Assembly (NCBI RefSeq): GCF_031157275.1
Contig: NZ_JAVIFW010000019.1
Location: 82,420-146,419, forward strand
DNA length: 64,000 bases
Reading direction: 5' to 3'
Source of the DNA: Streptomyces sp. LHD-70
GTDB taxonomy: Bacteria > Actinomycetota > Actinomycetes > Streptomycetales > Streptomycetaceae
Shown: positions 24,505 through 32,444 of the stretch, piece by piece
How positions within the stretch are numbered: the first letter of the stretch is position 1
How the letters are laid out: each line of letters starts with the position of its first letter
Notes under the pieces: generated by a model
Databases searched by the model: none
What the model was told of the DNA's origin: nothing
Seen by the model: only the letters and a program-made list of their open reading frames with translations
Position numbers and translations under genes: made by a program

Positions 24505-24697
24505 TCACTCAGTGGTGAAGCGACGCAGGCGGGAAAGGAACGCGTCGATGTCGACCAGCTCGGGGGCGTTGGGACCACGCAACCAGACTGTGGCCTGCCG
24601 CTGCACTTCGGCTGCTTTCACGGCCTCCGAGAAGCGCTCGCCGGCTGCGTACAGTCGTGTGAGGGCGTGAGCCGCCCGGTTCCAGCCACCTCGAGCC
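24505..24697 (-). pseudogene. C-terminal fragment of a lost gene
   Basis: On the minus strand a frame without its own start reads 'GWNRAAHALTRLYAAGERFS', then 'VQRQATVWLRGPNAPELVDI' and ends 'FLSRLRRFTTE' at 24505. The composition is that of a real helical protein, and an upstream in-frame TGA cuts it. It is probably debris from the insertion that split the phage. Confidence 0.5.
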
Positions 24698-24889
24698 AGG
24701 GGTCACCTGCCATCGCTACGGGCCTCGTCCGCCGCACCGGAGCCGAAGCCTCACCCGGAAGCCAAAAGCAAGTCACGAACCCTCTTGTGACTTCGCTCTC
24801 CTATCGCGGATGTCAGGTGGATCAGAGTGGAACCGACCCCCGATAGTGCGCGTGAATCCATGTGACCCAGCGACATGAGCAGATCAACC

Positions 24890-25030
24890 GTAGTGGTCGT
24901 TGACCCGAACGAGGGCGACATCCTCGGCAACGTCCGGGCGAAGCCGATGCCCCAAGGGCGCGGACACTTCGTGTCGCGGAAGCGGGGGACGCCGCTGGTG
25001 CAGTTGGCTTGGATGCCGGATCTGCGGTGA
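24890..25030 (+). pseudogene. Inverted 3' end of a decayed eccC copy
   Basis: The + frame reads 'DPNEGDILGNVRAKPMPQGR' and 'FVSRKRGTPLVQ' then stops, matching the last 45 residues of the intact EccC (44.8-44.9 kb). A stretch starting GACCCGAACGAGG is identical to it for 32 bases. The matching upstream part lies on the opposite strand at 26185-27630, so this end was turned around by an inversion of about 24.89-26.19 kb. Confidence 0.85.
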
Positions 25031-25140
25031 CCGTGGAGTTGCACAGTCAAAGGTCACTGCGGTCACAACACAGGCCGGAGGACGGGCCGTACGTTTCGGT
25101 CTATCGGGAGGCACACCTCCGCCGGCTACGACGTCCTGGC

Positions 25141-25902
25141 TCACTCTTCATGGCGTACCCGCTGCCAGCCGTCGCGACTCGCGTAGGGGGAGGCAGGGTG
25201 GTACGCGACAGGGAACGAGCGTTGCTTCACATACTGAGGCTCGTTGGTGATCTTCCAATCGCCGTCTTGCCACTTGACGATGAAGTCGACCTCTTCGCCC
25301 TTCAGCGGGTCCTGGTCGGCTCCGCCGTCGGCCTTGGTTGCGTACTGGTCATAGGCGAGCCAGATCTGCATCACTGCACCGGTGTCATCCAGCGAGGTGG
25401 CCCTCACCGCGTTCACGTTGGTGGTGAAGGTGATCCCGGCTGGGGCTCCTCCGCTCGGCGGCAGTCCGGCGTACTCTCGCAGTTTGCGGACTTCGGAGAT
25501 CTGTTCCTCGATGTATCCGGTGGAGTCGTGGGAAGTGACGGCCTTCAGCTGCTCACGGGCGGCGCTGTCATCCAGGAATGCGTACTCCTCCCAGAAATAC
25601 ACCACCGCCGAGATTCCACCGTTAGCGGTATAGGGGAAGCCCCTGCTCGCTCCGCCCTTCTGCTTGGTGCCCGCCTTGAGTACCAACTTCTTGGCCTTGC
25701 TCGGAGTCATCTCGCCCTCGGGCGGCTTCGGCGAGGCCGGCTTCCGAGAGGGCTGGGCCACATTCCGCTTGCCGGTCGGGCCGTCTCCGCCAGCCGTCAG
25801 GAAGAACGCCAGGGCTCCACCAGCCAGGGCTGCAACGACCACAAGGCCCATGACAATTAGGAGGAGTTGGGCCCGGCGAGTCTCGCTGTCCTGGCCATTC
25901 AT
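25141..25902 (-). CDS. Membrane-anchored extracytoplasmic protein, 253 aa
   Basis: A short cytoplasmic N-terminus, one TM helix ('LLLIVMGLVVVAALAGGALA', about 13-32), a Pro-rich linker and an extracytoplasmic domain ending in 'VMQIWLAYDQYATKADGG' and 'VDFIVKWQDGDWKI', which resembles NTF2-like domains of transfer or secretion proteins. The ATG at 25902 overlaps the stop of the small upstream gene (ATGA), so the two are coupled. It lies inside the inverted segment with the eccC fragments and may have belonged to a transfer or secretion locus. The function is not established. Confidence 0.7.
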   Translation of the reverse strand: MNGQDSETRRAQLLLIVMGLVVVAALAGGALAFFLTAGGDGPTGKRNVAQPSRKPASPKPPEGEMTPSKAKKLVLKAGTKQKGGASRGFPYTANGGISAVVYFWEEYAFLDDSAAREQLKAVTSHDSTGYIEEQISEVRKLREYAGLPPSGGAPAGITFTTNVNAVRATSLDDTGAVMQIWLAYDQYATKADGGADQDPLKGEEVDFIVKWQDGDWKITNEPQYVKQRSFPVAYHPASPYASRDGWQRVRHEE

Positions 25903-26081
25903 GTCAGATGCCCATGCCGTAGAGGGTGAGTTGAGACTTCCCTGGACACGCTCATCGTCAGCTGCTGAGCGAGCGGTGACGCGCCCGTGAACCGGCAGCT
26001 GCTCCCGGCGTCCGCCATCACCGGCAACGTCAAACGCGCCTGCTGCGATACCGAGAGCTTCAACTTGGGCATTTCCTGCAT
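25899..26081 (-). CDS. Small protein coupled to the membrane-anchored protein gene
   Basis: 57-60 residues starting at ATG 26081 or, with better spacing from GGGGGG, ATG 26072 ('MPKLKLSVSQQARLTLPVMA'). Its stop overlaps the next start by ATGA, which argues for a real gene. The family is not recognised. Confidence 0.45.
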   Translation of the reverse strand: MQEMPKLKLSVSQQARLTLPVMADAGSSCRFTGASPLAQQLTMSVSREVSTHPLRHGHLT

Positions 26082-26184
26082 ATTCCCCCCATAGGTTCCG
26101 ATCTATTGCTATGCGTAACGTCACTGCATACGCACTCACCAGGAAGCCCGAGCCGTAACCCTACAGATTTCCCTTGCATGTAAC

Positions 26185-27630
26185 GGCGGACAACACCACA
26201 CCCTGCGCCCCGAGTTCCTTGATGCCTTCCATGAAGGACTCGTACATCGAGCGGGAGGCGCCGGCGGTGCTGCGGGCGATGATGAAACGGATGCCGGTGT
26301 CGCGGGCGAAGGGGAGATGGTCGACCAGGGCGGAGAGGGGGTTGCCGGCCTGGGTGGAGACGAGTTCGTAATCGTCGACCACGACGAAGAGCTGTGCGCC
26401 GGTCCACCAGCTGCGGTCGCGGAGTTGCTGTGGGGTGACGGTCGTCCGGGGGCTGGCGTCGTTCCATCAGCTGGGCGAGGGCGTTCATGTGCATCTGGAG
26501 GGAGCTTGCTGTCGGGGCGTACTCCAAGAGATGGGCGGGTGAGACGACTTCGAGGAGTGAGCGGCGGTAGTCGCCGACCACGATCTTCGCCTCGTCCGGT
26601 GTGTAGCGCTCGGAGATCTTGCGGACGAGGTGGCGCAGCAGTGCTGTCTTGCCTGATTCGCTTTCGCCGAAGACGAGGAAGAACGGGTCGGTGTCGAAGT
26701 TGACGTAGACCGGGTCGAGGTTCGTCTCGTCCAGGCCGATCGCCAGGCCCTGGTCCGTCGACTCGGAGCCCTTGGGGAGGTGGTCGGCCGGGACCTTGCG
26801 GGGCAGAAGGCGGACTGTGGGGGCGGCACGCCCGTTCCAGGCTCCGCGGACGGTCTGGACGAAGCGGGCCGTGACTTCGGCGAGGTCCTCGCCTGTCTCC
26901 ACCTGGTCGATGGTGGGTAGCGCCGTCATGAAGTGGAGGTGTTCCGGGGTCTGGCCGCGGCCGGGCATGCCGACGGGGACGTTAGCGGCGATCTTCCGGT
27001 TGAACTCCGAGTCCATGGTGTCGCCGAGCCGGAGTTCGAGGCGGCCGAGGAGCTGGTCCTTGATCGAGGCTCGGATCTCCATGTGGCGGGAGGCGGTGGC
27101 CCCGATGTGGATGCCGTAGCCGAGTCCCCGGCCCGCGAGGTCGCCCACGACTTCTTCGAGGAGCTCGTAGTCGTTCTTGAAGGCTCCCCAGCCGTGGAGT
27201 CGATGGTGTGAGCGCGAAAAGACTCCTCGTGGCAGTTGAGGATGCCAGCGACCTCGGCGAGCGTGCGGCGTACGCGTTCGGGTCGAAGCGTGAGGCGCTC
27301 CCGCCGACGCGCGGAAGGTCGGCGAGGTGCGCCATGCCTCCGGCGCCGAAGTCGATCCCGTATAGCTGGACTTCGTGCAGGCTGTGGGTGAGCGCGAAGG
27401 ACACGATGAGCGTGCGCATCAGCGTGGACTTGCCAGACTGCGGGCCGCCGACGACCAGGTGGCCGGACTCGCTGGAGAAGTCCTGCCACAGGCCCGCGCG
27501 CCGCTGCTCGAAGGGCTTGCCGATCAGTCCGAGGGGAACGGCGAGCTGGCCGGTCCCCAGGGAGTCCGTGGACGGTGTGACCGCGCGTCGGGTTCGTGGT
27601 CAGGGGCGGCAGCAGTTGGGCCAAGGCGTT
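26185..27630 (-). pseudogene. Decayed eccC-type T7SS ATPase (second and third ATPase domains)
   Basis: Pieces in different frames align in order to the second and third ATPase domains of EccC: 'GGPQSGKSTLMRTLIVSFAL' (Walker A2), 'GIDFGAGGMAHLADLPRVGG', then a frameshift near 27270. A deletion of roughly 30 codons removes Walker B2. 'GLGYGIHIGATASRHMEIRA', 'VFGESESGKTALLRHLVRKI' (Walker A3), another shift near 26450, and 'VDDYELVSTQAGNPLSALVD' up to 'GVVLS' at 26185 follow. The missing C-terminus is at 24890-25030, inverted. It is a nonfunctional second eccC, facing away from the T7SS operon like the intact copy at the other end. Confidence 0.9.
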
Positions 27631-27649
27631 GGACGGGGCGGCTGCGCAG

Positions 27650-27991
27650 TTACACCGACATGGCGATGCCGATGCGAACGAGCAGCACGACTCCTGCCAC
27701 GGCTATCAGGCCGATCCGCAGCCCCCGGTTTCTGGGGTGGAGCTGGAGCAGCATCGCGCCGATCCCTGCACCACCGCCGACGTACGCCCAGATCTGCGAG
27801 GTGTCCATGGCATCGACGACGTTGTCCTTGCAGCCGGTCGTGAAGGGGCACGCGTTCCACGCTTCGTCGTAGACGTCCAACTCCCAGAAGACCAAGAGGC
27901 CACACGCCAGGGTGAGCGCTATGGCTACCCAGCGCCAGCGCTTGTCGAAGGTGCTCGTGTCTCTGTCGGACGGGTATCCCGCGTATGCCAT
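27650..27991 (-). CDS. Three-TM membrane protein at the T7SS left border
   Basis: 113 residues from ATG 27991 (28009 is an alternative). The hydrophobic segments are 'WVAIALTLACGLLVFWEL', 'IWAYVGGGAGIGAMLLQL' and 'GLIAVAGVVLLVRIGIAM'. A Cys-containing loop ('NACPFTTGCKD') lies between the first two. The family is unknown. It abuts the decayed eccC copy and has the same strand and lower GC as the T7SS genes upstream, so it is probably a secretion-locus accessory. Confidence 0.65.
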   Translation of the reverse strand: MAYAGYPSDRDTSTFDKRWRWVAIALTLACGLLVFWELDVYDEAWNACPFTTGCKDNVVDAMDTSQIWAYVGGGAGIGAMLLQLHPRNRGLRIGLIAVAGVVLLVRIGIAMSV

Positions 27992-28090
27992 CAGAGCAGG
28001 CCCTAACATGGATTTGAGGTCTTCGAGCCCGCCCCGAAGGGGGAGTTCTGGCGGGCAGTTGAGCGAGTCGGCCCAGGGCTCTCACTCTTG

Positions 28091-28660
28091 CTACGCTCCG
28101 GCCTCGCACGCCTCAGAGGTTGCAACAGATTTCGTGTATCCGATGATGAACCTCTTCATTTCGGCTTCCGTTACTTCACTTGTGACACGTACTGAGGCGA
28201 AGAGCTTCTTGCCGTCTTTGCGACTCTCCGGACACTCGACCTGGCCAATTGCTCCGGTGCGTGAGTAAATGTATCGCCGATCCTTTGTTTGCTTGTCGTA
28301 GGGGCTGACGCCAAGGGCTCCACGTGCCAGATAACTCACCGTGGTGTCGGCGGACCACCATTCACGCATGACCGACAGTGGCGTCTTTCCGTCGACCTCA
28401 ACCCGACACCAACTGTGCTCCCCAGTCGAGCTCGAGCGAAAGTTCAACTTCTCGCCAGGCGGCAGTAGAGGTTCGACCAAATTTGGTTTGACTTGAATTC
28501 CGCACAAATCCTTGGGAATGGCGTACTGTTTTGTCGGGGCGGAGCACCCGACGGAAAATGCCAAGGCGAGTGCTGTCGTGGATACAGTGAGTGCAGAGAT
28601 TTGCAGCCTGCTCAAGGCGTTCCCTTTGCTTCCGATGATGTTGGCAGATCGGTGCTTCAT
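28091..28660 (-). CDS. T7SS-locus lipoprotein, 189 aa
   Basis: An export signal with lipobox SVGC follows 'STTALALAF', so a lipid-anchored product is expected. The mature part starts 'IPKDLCGIQVKPNLVEPLLP' and has further Cys residues ('HSWCRVEV', 'GQVECPES', 'SEACEAGA'), like DUF3558-type actinobacterial lipoproteins. The ATG overlaps the stop of the 766-aa gene (ATGA). An immunity-like or accessory role to that protein is possible but unproved. Confidence 0.75.
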   Translation of the reverse strand: MKHRSANIIGSKGNALSRLQISALTVSTTALALAFSVGCSAPTKQYAIPKDLCGIQVKPNLVEPLLPPGEKLNFRSSSTGEHSWCRVEVDGKTPLSVMREWWSADTTVSYLARGALGVSPYDKQTKDRRYIYSRTGAIGQVECPESRKDGKKLFASVRVTSEVTEAEMKRFIIGYTKSVATSEACEAGA

Positions 28661-30957
28661 GAACCTGGGGGTACTTCGGACTCCAGGTCTCCTGCCATGC
28701 GATGGCCGGCGATGGCTGCATCGTTGAAACCATCCCTCGTGCCTTGCCGGGTCCACTCTTCAGCCTGATCTGCCCAGGGCGCTTCGTACTTCGCTGCTAC
28801 GGATTCTGCCGCTATGCGACTTAGAGTCGAATTCTGAACCTCGGTGGCTTCCCATAGAACTGCCGCGTCCTGTCCGGCGTCCTGAACATCGGGCTCGGGT
28901 TGTTTAAAGAGTTGCTCTAGAACCAAGCTGCTCACAGTTCCTGTCGCACCACCGATGACGGCTCCGGCAAGGGGGCTGGCGACGAAACTTGTACTTACGC
29001 CTACTGCCGTTGCGATGGCTCCTGAGCTGAAATTTTTCCTTTGGTTCATGGAGTGCTCGTAGTCTTCCATTTTCTCGGCTTCTGTGCCGAGAACGGACTC
29101 TTGGCGACCGATAGCCAGGGACCCTCCGACTTCTCCAGAGCGACGGGCGATCTCTCGGATGGTGTCCTCGGCAGGGTGAGGGTAACGTTTTTCATCCGGT
29201 AGATCCGGACTCATGTGGTAATCAATCAGGTTGGCCATATATGCCTTCTGTCCAACCTCTACGGCTGCATAGCCTTCGGGGCTTTGACCGAGGGTCACCA
29301 GGAATCGAGTGACGTCACTGCGCTTCATTTCGGCTGCTTCACCATCGATGGGGAAGAGCTTGGCTACGCTTTCATTGCCGGAGTCGGCATCTGCGGTGGC
29401 CCTGTTGATATCCGGTAGATATTCGGCAGTGATTTGACCGATGCTGTCAGACATGTAGGAGTGGTCGGTCAAGCGTGTTGGATCGTCGGAGATTGAAGCT
29501 ACGAGGCTTTCGACCAATTTAGCTTGGTCGGCGTTGTGTTGAGGTGTCTCAGCCGTCGGATGTTGCCCCGCGGCATGTCCTGTTGTAGCCGCCTCCAGTG
29601 CGAGAGCCATCGCGTTCTTACCGGCGTTGCTCTTTTCTCCCTTACTGTTCGCGTCCGCCGGCCAGTCTCGCTCCTCGAACAGGTAGTCAAAGTTGCTGAG
29701 TCCGCGCTTGACTTCCTTTCCGTTGCGTTCCTCAGTGAAGTTGTGGTCTTCGTCGGTGGTTACAAAATCCTTGCTGAAGAAATCCGTAGCCGCTTCCGGG
29801 CTGTTAGACAGAGCCTTCATGAAGCCGGTCATCGGGTCCGAGCCAGTGTCACTCCCGGTCCGGTTCAGGTACGAACCTGCGCCTGCCTGCTGCCAAGCGA
29901 CGGCAGCGTTGCTGCCGTTATCGCTTCGCGCCTTTTCGGTCTTGATGAGCTCACTGCCGTAGCTCTTGAGGAATTCGTCGTCGTAGTTGCCCCAACGCAT
30001 AAGGTTGCTCATGACTTGGAACCCGACGGCACCGCTGCCCTTGCCTACGAGTTGCCCGCCGAGGTCAATGGTGTCTCGCTTCCACTCGACCATTCCGCGG
30101 CTGTCGCTGTGTGTCGCAGTGGCCAGAGTCATGCCCAGGTTCTTCTGCAGCTCGTCGTACTGGTCGACACGGCTTCGCAGATCAGGATTCTGAGGGAGGA
30201 CGTTGAGGTCGGCCCAGAAGTCCAGTGTGTTTTTTGCTCCCAGCTTTTCGGCGAATCTCTGAGAGAAGAGCTCGTCGCCGCTGTAACGCTTCAGGCCGGC
30301 ATTGAGGATATCGAACTCCTTGGCCGACAGATCCCCTGGATCCTGCTTTGCTAGGGCTGCGAGTTCCTCTGCCTTCTTGAGGGCGCCTGCTGCTGATTCT
30401 CTGTCCTTGTATGAAGCGCCTGAGAAGCCGTAGTCGGTCTGGTCTGCTAGGGCCTTCAATACGCGGGCGGCAGAGCTGTCGACTTCCGTAGCCTTGTTTA
30501 GGATTCTCTGAATCTCATCCCGGAAGGCCGTGACGTCCGCCTCGCTGTGGTCGGGCAGCTTGGATTCGGCACCCGCGCGATCGGGGTGGACGTTCATTGA
30601 TACGGTGAATCCGCCGTCTCCTGTGGCCACCACCGTAAGGTTCTTCTTTAGTCCGCGTTCGATGGCTTCGACCAGCTTGCGATGGGACTCTTTGAGTTCG
30701 TCCCGCGTGTCACTGATGATGTCGCGAAGTGTCTTTGCTTGTTTTAGAGCATCACCAAACTCACTCGCGGTCTTTCCCACGAATTCGCGCGTGACGTTGG
30801 CGTTGATGCCAGCCCAGTTGGCCTTAATGGCCTTCCCCCTGAGGCCGTCTTGAGCATCTTTGTTCAATTCTTCGAGGTTTCGGACTGCGGTGGACCACTC
30901 TTTGACCGTGTCGTCGAGTTGGCCGAAGCGTGCAAAGCGGAGAGCGTCGAAGTCCAT
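28657..30957 (-). CDS. Large T7SS-associated protein, 766 aa (putative substrate)
   Basis: The N-terminal about 120 residues are a helical hairpin-like domain of ESX substrates ('MDFDALRFARFGQLDDTVKE', 'WAGINANVTREFVGKTASEF'). The centre is helical and resembles long actinobacterial secreted proteins (DUF6571-like, from memory). Near 675-710 a Gly/Ala-rich hydrophobic segment ('FVASPLAGAVIGGATGTVSS') could insert into membranes. The C-terminus is charged. No nuclease or other toxin motif is visible. It starts one base inside the previous stop (TAATG) and overlaps the lipoprotein gene. Its GC content is clearly below the neighbouring phage genes, indicating transfer. Confidence 0.7.
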   Translation of the reverse strand: MDFDALRFARFGQLDDTVKEWSTAVRNLEELNKDAQDGLRGKAIKANWAGINANVTREFVGKTASEFGDALKQAKTLRDIISDTRDELKESHRKLVEAIERGLKKNLTVVATGDGGFTVSMNVHPDRAGAESKLPDHSEADVTAFRDEIQRILNKATEVDSSAARVLKALADQTDYGFSGASYKDRESAAGALKKAEELAALAKQDPGDLSAKEFDILNAGLKRYSGDELFSQRFAEKLGAKNTLDFWADLNVLPQNPDLRSRVDQYDELQKNLGMTLATATHSDSRGMVEWKRDTIDLGGQLVGKGSGAVGFQVMSNLMRWGNYDDEFLKSYGSELIKTEKARSDNGSNAAVAWQQAGAGSYLNRTGSDTGSDPMTGFMKALSNSPEAATDFFSKDFVTTDEDHNFTEERNGKEVKRGLSNFDYLFEERDWPADANSKGEKSNAGKNAMALALEAATTGHAAGQHPTAETPQHNADQAKLVESLVASISDDPTRLTDHSYMSDSIGQITAEYLPDINRATADADSGNESVAKLFPIDGEAAEMKRSDVTRFLVTLGQSPEGYAAVEVGQKAYMANLIDYHMSPDLPDEKRYPHPAEDTIREIARRSGEVGGSLAIGRQESVLGTEAEKMEDYEHSMNQRKNFSSGAIATAVGVSTSFVASPLAGAVIGGATGTVSSLVLEQLFKQPEPDVQDAGQDAAVLWEATEVQNSTLSRIAAESVAAKYEAPWADQAEEWTRQGTRDGFNDAAIAGHRMAGDLESEVPPGS

Positions 30958-31445
30958 TAGTTATCCTTCTCGCTCTGCTTGCCTGGCTTTGCGTATGTCT
31001 CGTTGAACCCCTCATCAAGGGCGCTGATGCTGCTCATGTGCCGGGCGATGAAGTGATCGCCATCTCGATGGGTTTTCTTCGTGTACTCAAGGTGATTGGA
31101 GATGTGCGCGCACGCGTCCATTAGGGACTTGAGTTGCTTGTCCCACCGATTTGAGACGTGGGTGAGGGCACTGCCGATGGCGAAGCCCTGAGTGGAGAGA
31201 TCGCTCCCTGTGGTGCCGCTACTGTCGCCGGCAGAGCGAGCTCTGTCCCATAGGCGGTTGTACAGTTGGAAGGCCTCGTTGCCGATCGCTGCCAAGTCTT
31301 TCTGGGAGACGGCTAGCACCCCGACATCAGATCCGCTCGGCGCGCCTGAGCCCAGACCCCCCGTATCCACACCGTTCAACTGCATGCCTGTCGAATGCTT
31401 CTCGGCTGCTTCGGCCTTGAGCTGTTCCCACTCGTCCCAAGCCAT
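30957..31445 (-). CDS. ESX-like helical protein, 162 aa
   Basis: ATG 31445 follows GGAGCC, giving 'MAWDEWEQLKAEAAEKHSTG'. A Gly/Ser linker (about 24-45) separates this from a helical bundle ('LAAIGNEAFQLYNRLWDRAR', 'LTHVSNRWDKQLKSLMDACA') like the ESX-type chaperone or substrate partners encoded with Streptomyces T7SS. A secretion partner of the 766-aa protein is likely because the two genes are translationally coupled. It has no canonical WXG. Confidence 0.7.
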   Translation of the reverse strand: MAWDEWEQLKAEAAEKHSTGMQLNGVDTGGLGSGAPSGSDVGVLAVSQKDLAAIGNEAFQLYNRLWDRARSAGDSSGTTGSDLSTQGFAIGSALTHVSNRWDKQLKSLMDACAHISNHLEYTKKTHRDGDHFIARHMSSISALDEGFNETYAKPGKQSEKDN

Positions 31446-31620
31446 ACCCTGGCTCCTTCCCCCGTATGGGCGTTGACCGAACTGTCGAGCCAACTCTGGG
31501 CCACGTTGGCCGTCCGCTTGCCATTCCTGCTTAAGGGCTTGCCGAGTCCGTATGCGCAGGAGGGGGTGGGCACCTCCCGTGCGTGCCCACCCCATCAACC
31601 CGACATGTGCTGCTGCTGTA

Positions 31621-31917
31621 TCAGTAGTTGGCTGCTGCCTTGCGGTCCGCGGCGCTGTACGCGGCGCTGGCCTCGCGGACGGCGTTGGCGATGGCGTTGA
31701 GGGCCTGGTGGATCTCGCGGGACTTCGTGTCCCACTCGCGGTGCAGACCGTCGGCGGCGGTCTTCGCCTCGCCTTCGAAGAAGGCGGAGATGTCCTTCAT
31801 ACGGGTCTGCAGGGCCTGCAGGTCGGCGTCCAGCCGCTTGGCCTGGCTGGTGATGTCTCCTGCGGCGCGCTCGAGTTCCGCGTATGTGACGAGCATCGTG
31901 CCGTCATTTGCGGGCAT
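31621..31917 (-). CDS. esxA: WXG100-family protein with FEG in place of WXG
   Basis: 98 residues forming two helices around 'ISAFFEGEAKTAADG', where Trp is replaced by Phe. The C-terminal 'YSAAD' fits the YxxxD/E secretion signal. WXG100 proteins are secreted as dimers by EccC and are needed for T7SS function. GGAGGAACC precedes ATG 31917. It lies 58 bases from the other WXG100 gene, and the two probably form the heterodimer. Confidence 0.88.
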   Translation of the reverse strand: MPANDGTMLVTYAELERAAGDITSQAKRLDADLQALQTRMKDISAFFEGEAKTAADGLHREWDTKSREIHQALNAIANAVREASAAYSAADRKAAANY

Positions 31918-31975
31918 GGTTCCTCCGGCTGTCTCAAGTTCGTGTGGTCTCAGTGGGGTTGGTGCTGGGCGCTCG

Positions 31976-32341
31976 TCAGTAGCTGTTGAGGCTGGAGGAG
32001 GCGCCGCCGGCCGAGCCGCCAGAGCCGGAACCGGAGCCCGCGCCCGTGTCGATGCCTCGGAGGGCCTGGTAGACCTCCTCCTCGGTGCTCCCGACGATGC
32101 GGCGGTTGTCGTCCACCGCGGTCTGGAAGCGGATCAGGAGGTTGCCGATGTGCGCCATGCGCTCGTTGATCTCGCGCTGCTTGGCGTCGAAGGACACGGC
32201 ACCCATGCCCTGCCACTTGCCCTCGACTCCGTCGATGACGGCCTGCAGCTGCGAGAGTTGCTGCTTGACCGAACCGAAGCGTTCGTTGAGCTCCTGCTCG
32301 AATTGCCGCAGGACCTCGTCATTGACCTTCTGGACTGCCAC
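31976..32341 (-). CDS. esxB: WXG100-family protein with canonical WQG
   Basis: 121 residues. The helical hairpin contains 'VEGKWQGMGAVSFDAKQREI' (WXG) followed by a second helix ('MAHIGNLLIRFQTAVDDNRR') and a Gly/Ser-rich flexible tail. It is the likely partner of the adjacent FEG protein. The start is GTG 32341 after AGGAAGG. A YxxxD/E signal is not evident in this partner, which fits the rule that only one partner needs it. Confidence 0.9.
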   Translation of the reverse strand: MAVQKVNDEVLRQFEQELNERFGSVKQQLSQLQAVIDGVEGKWQGMGAVSFDAKQREINERMAHIGNLLIRFQTAVDDNRRIVGSTEEEVYQALRGIDTGAGSGSGSGGSAGGASSSLNSY

Positions 32342-32444
32342 GTGGTGCCTTCCTGTCTAGGTGTGGATGTTGAGCACCGGCCGACTGGTGTGGGCGGTCG
32401 GCGCTGAGCCGCGCTGGTTCGCCTGCACTCTCGGATCAGCAGGG

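Noticed and set aside
24751..25050. 99-codon minus frame overlapping the inverted eccC end
   Set aside because: Its second half looks protein-like but its first half is the antisense of the eccC fragment; insufficient support.
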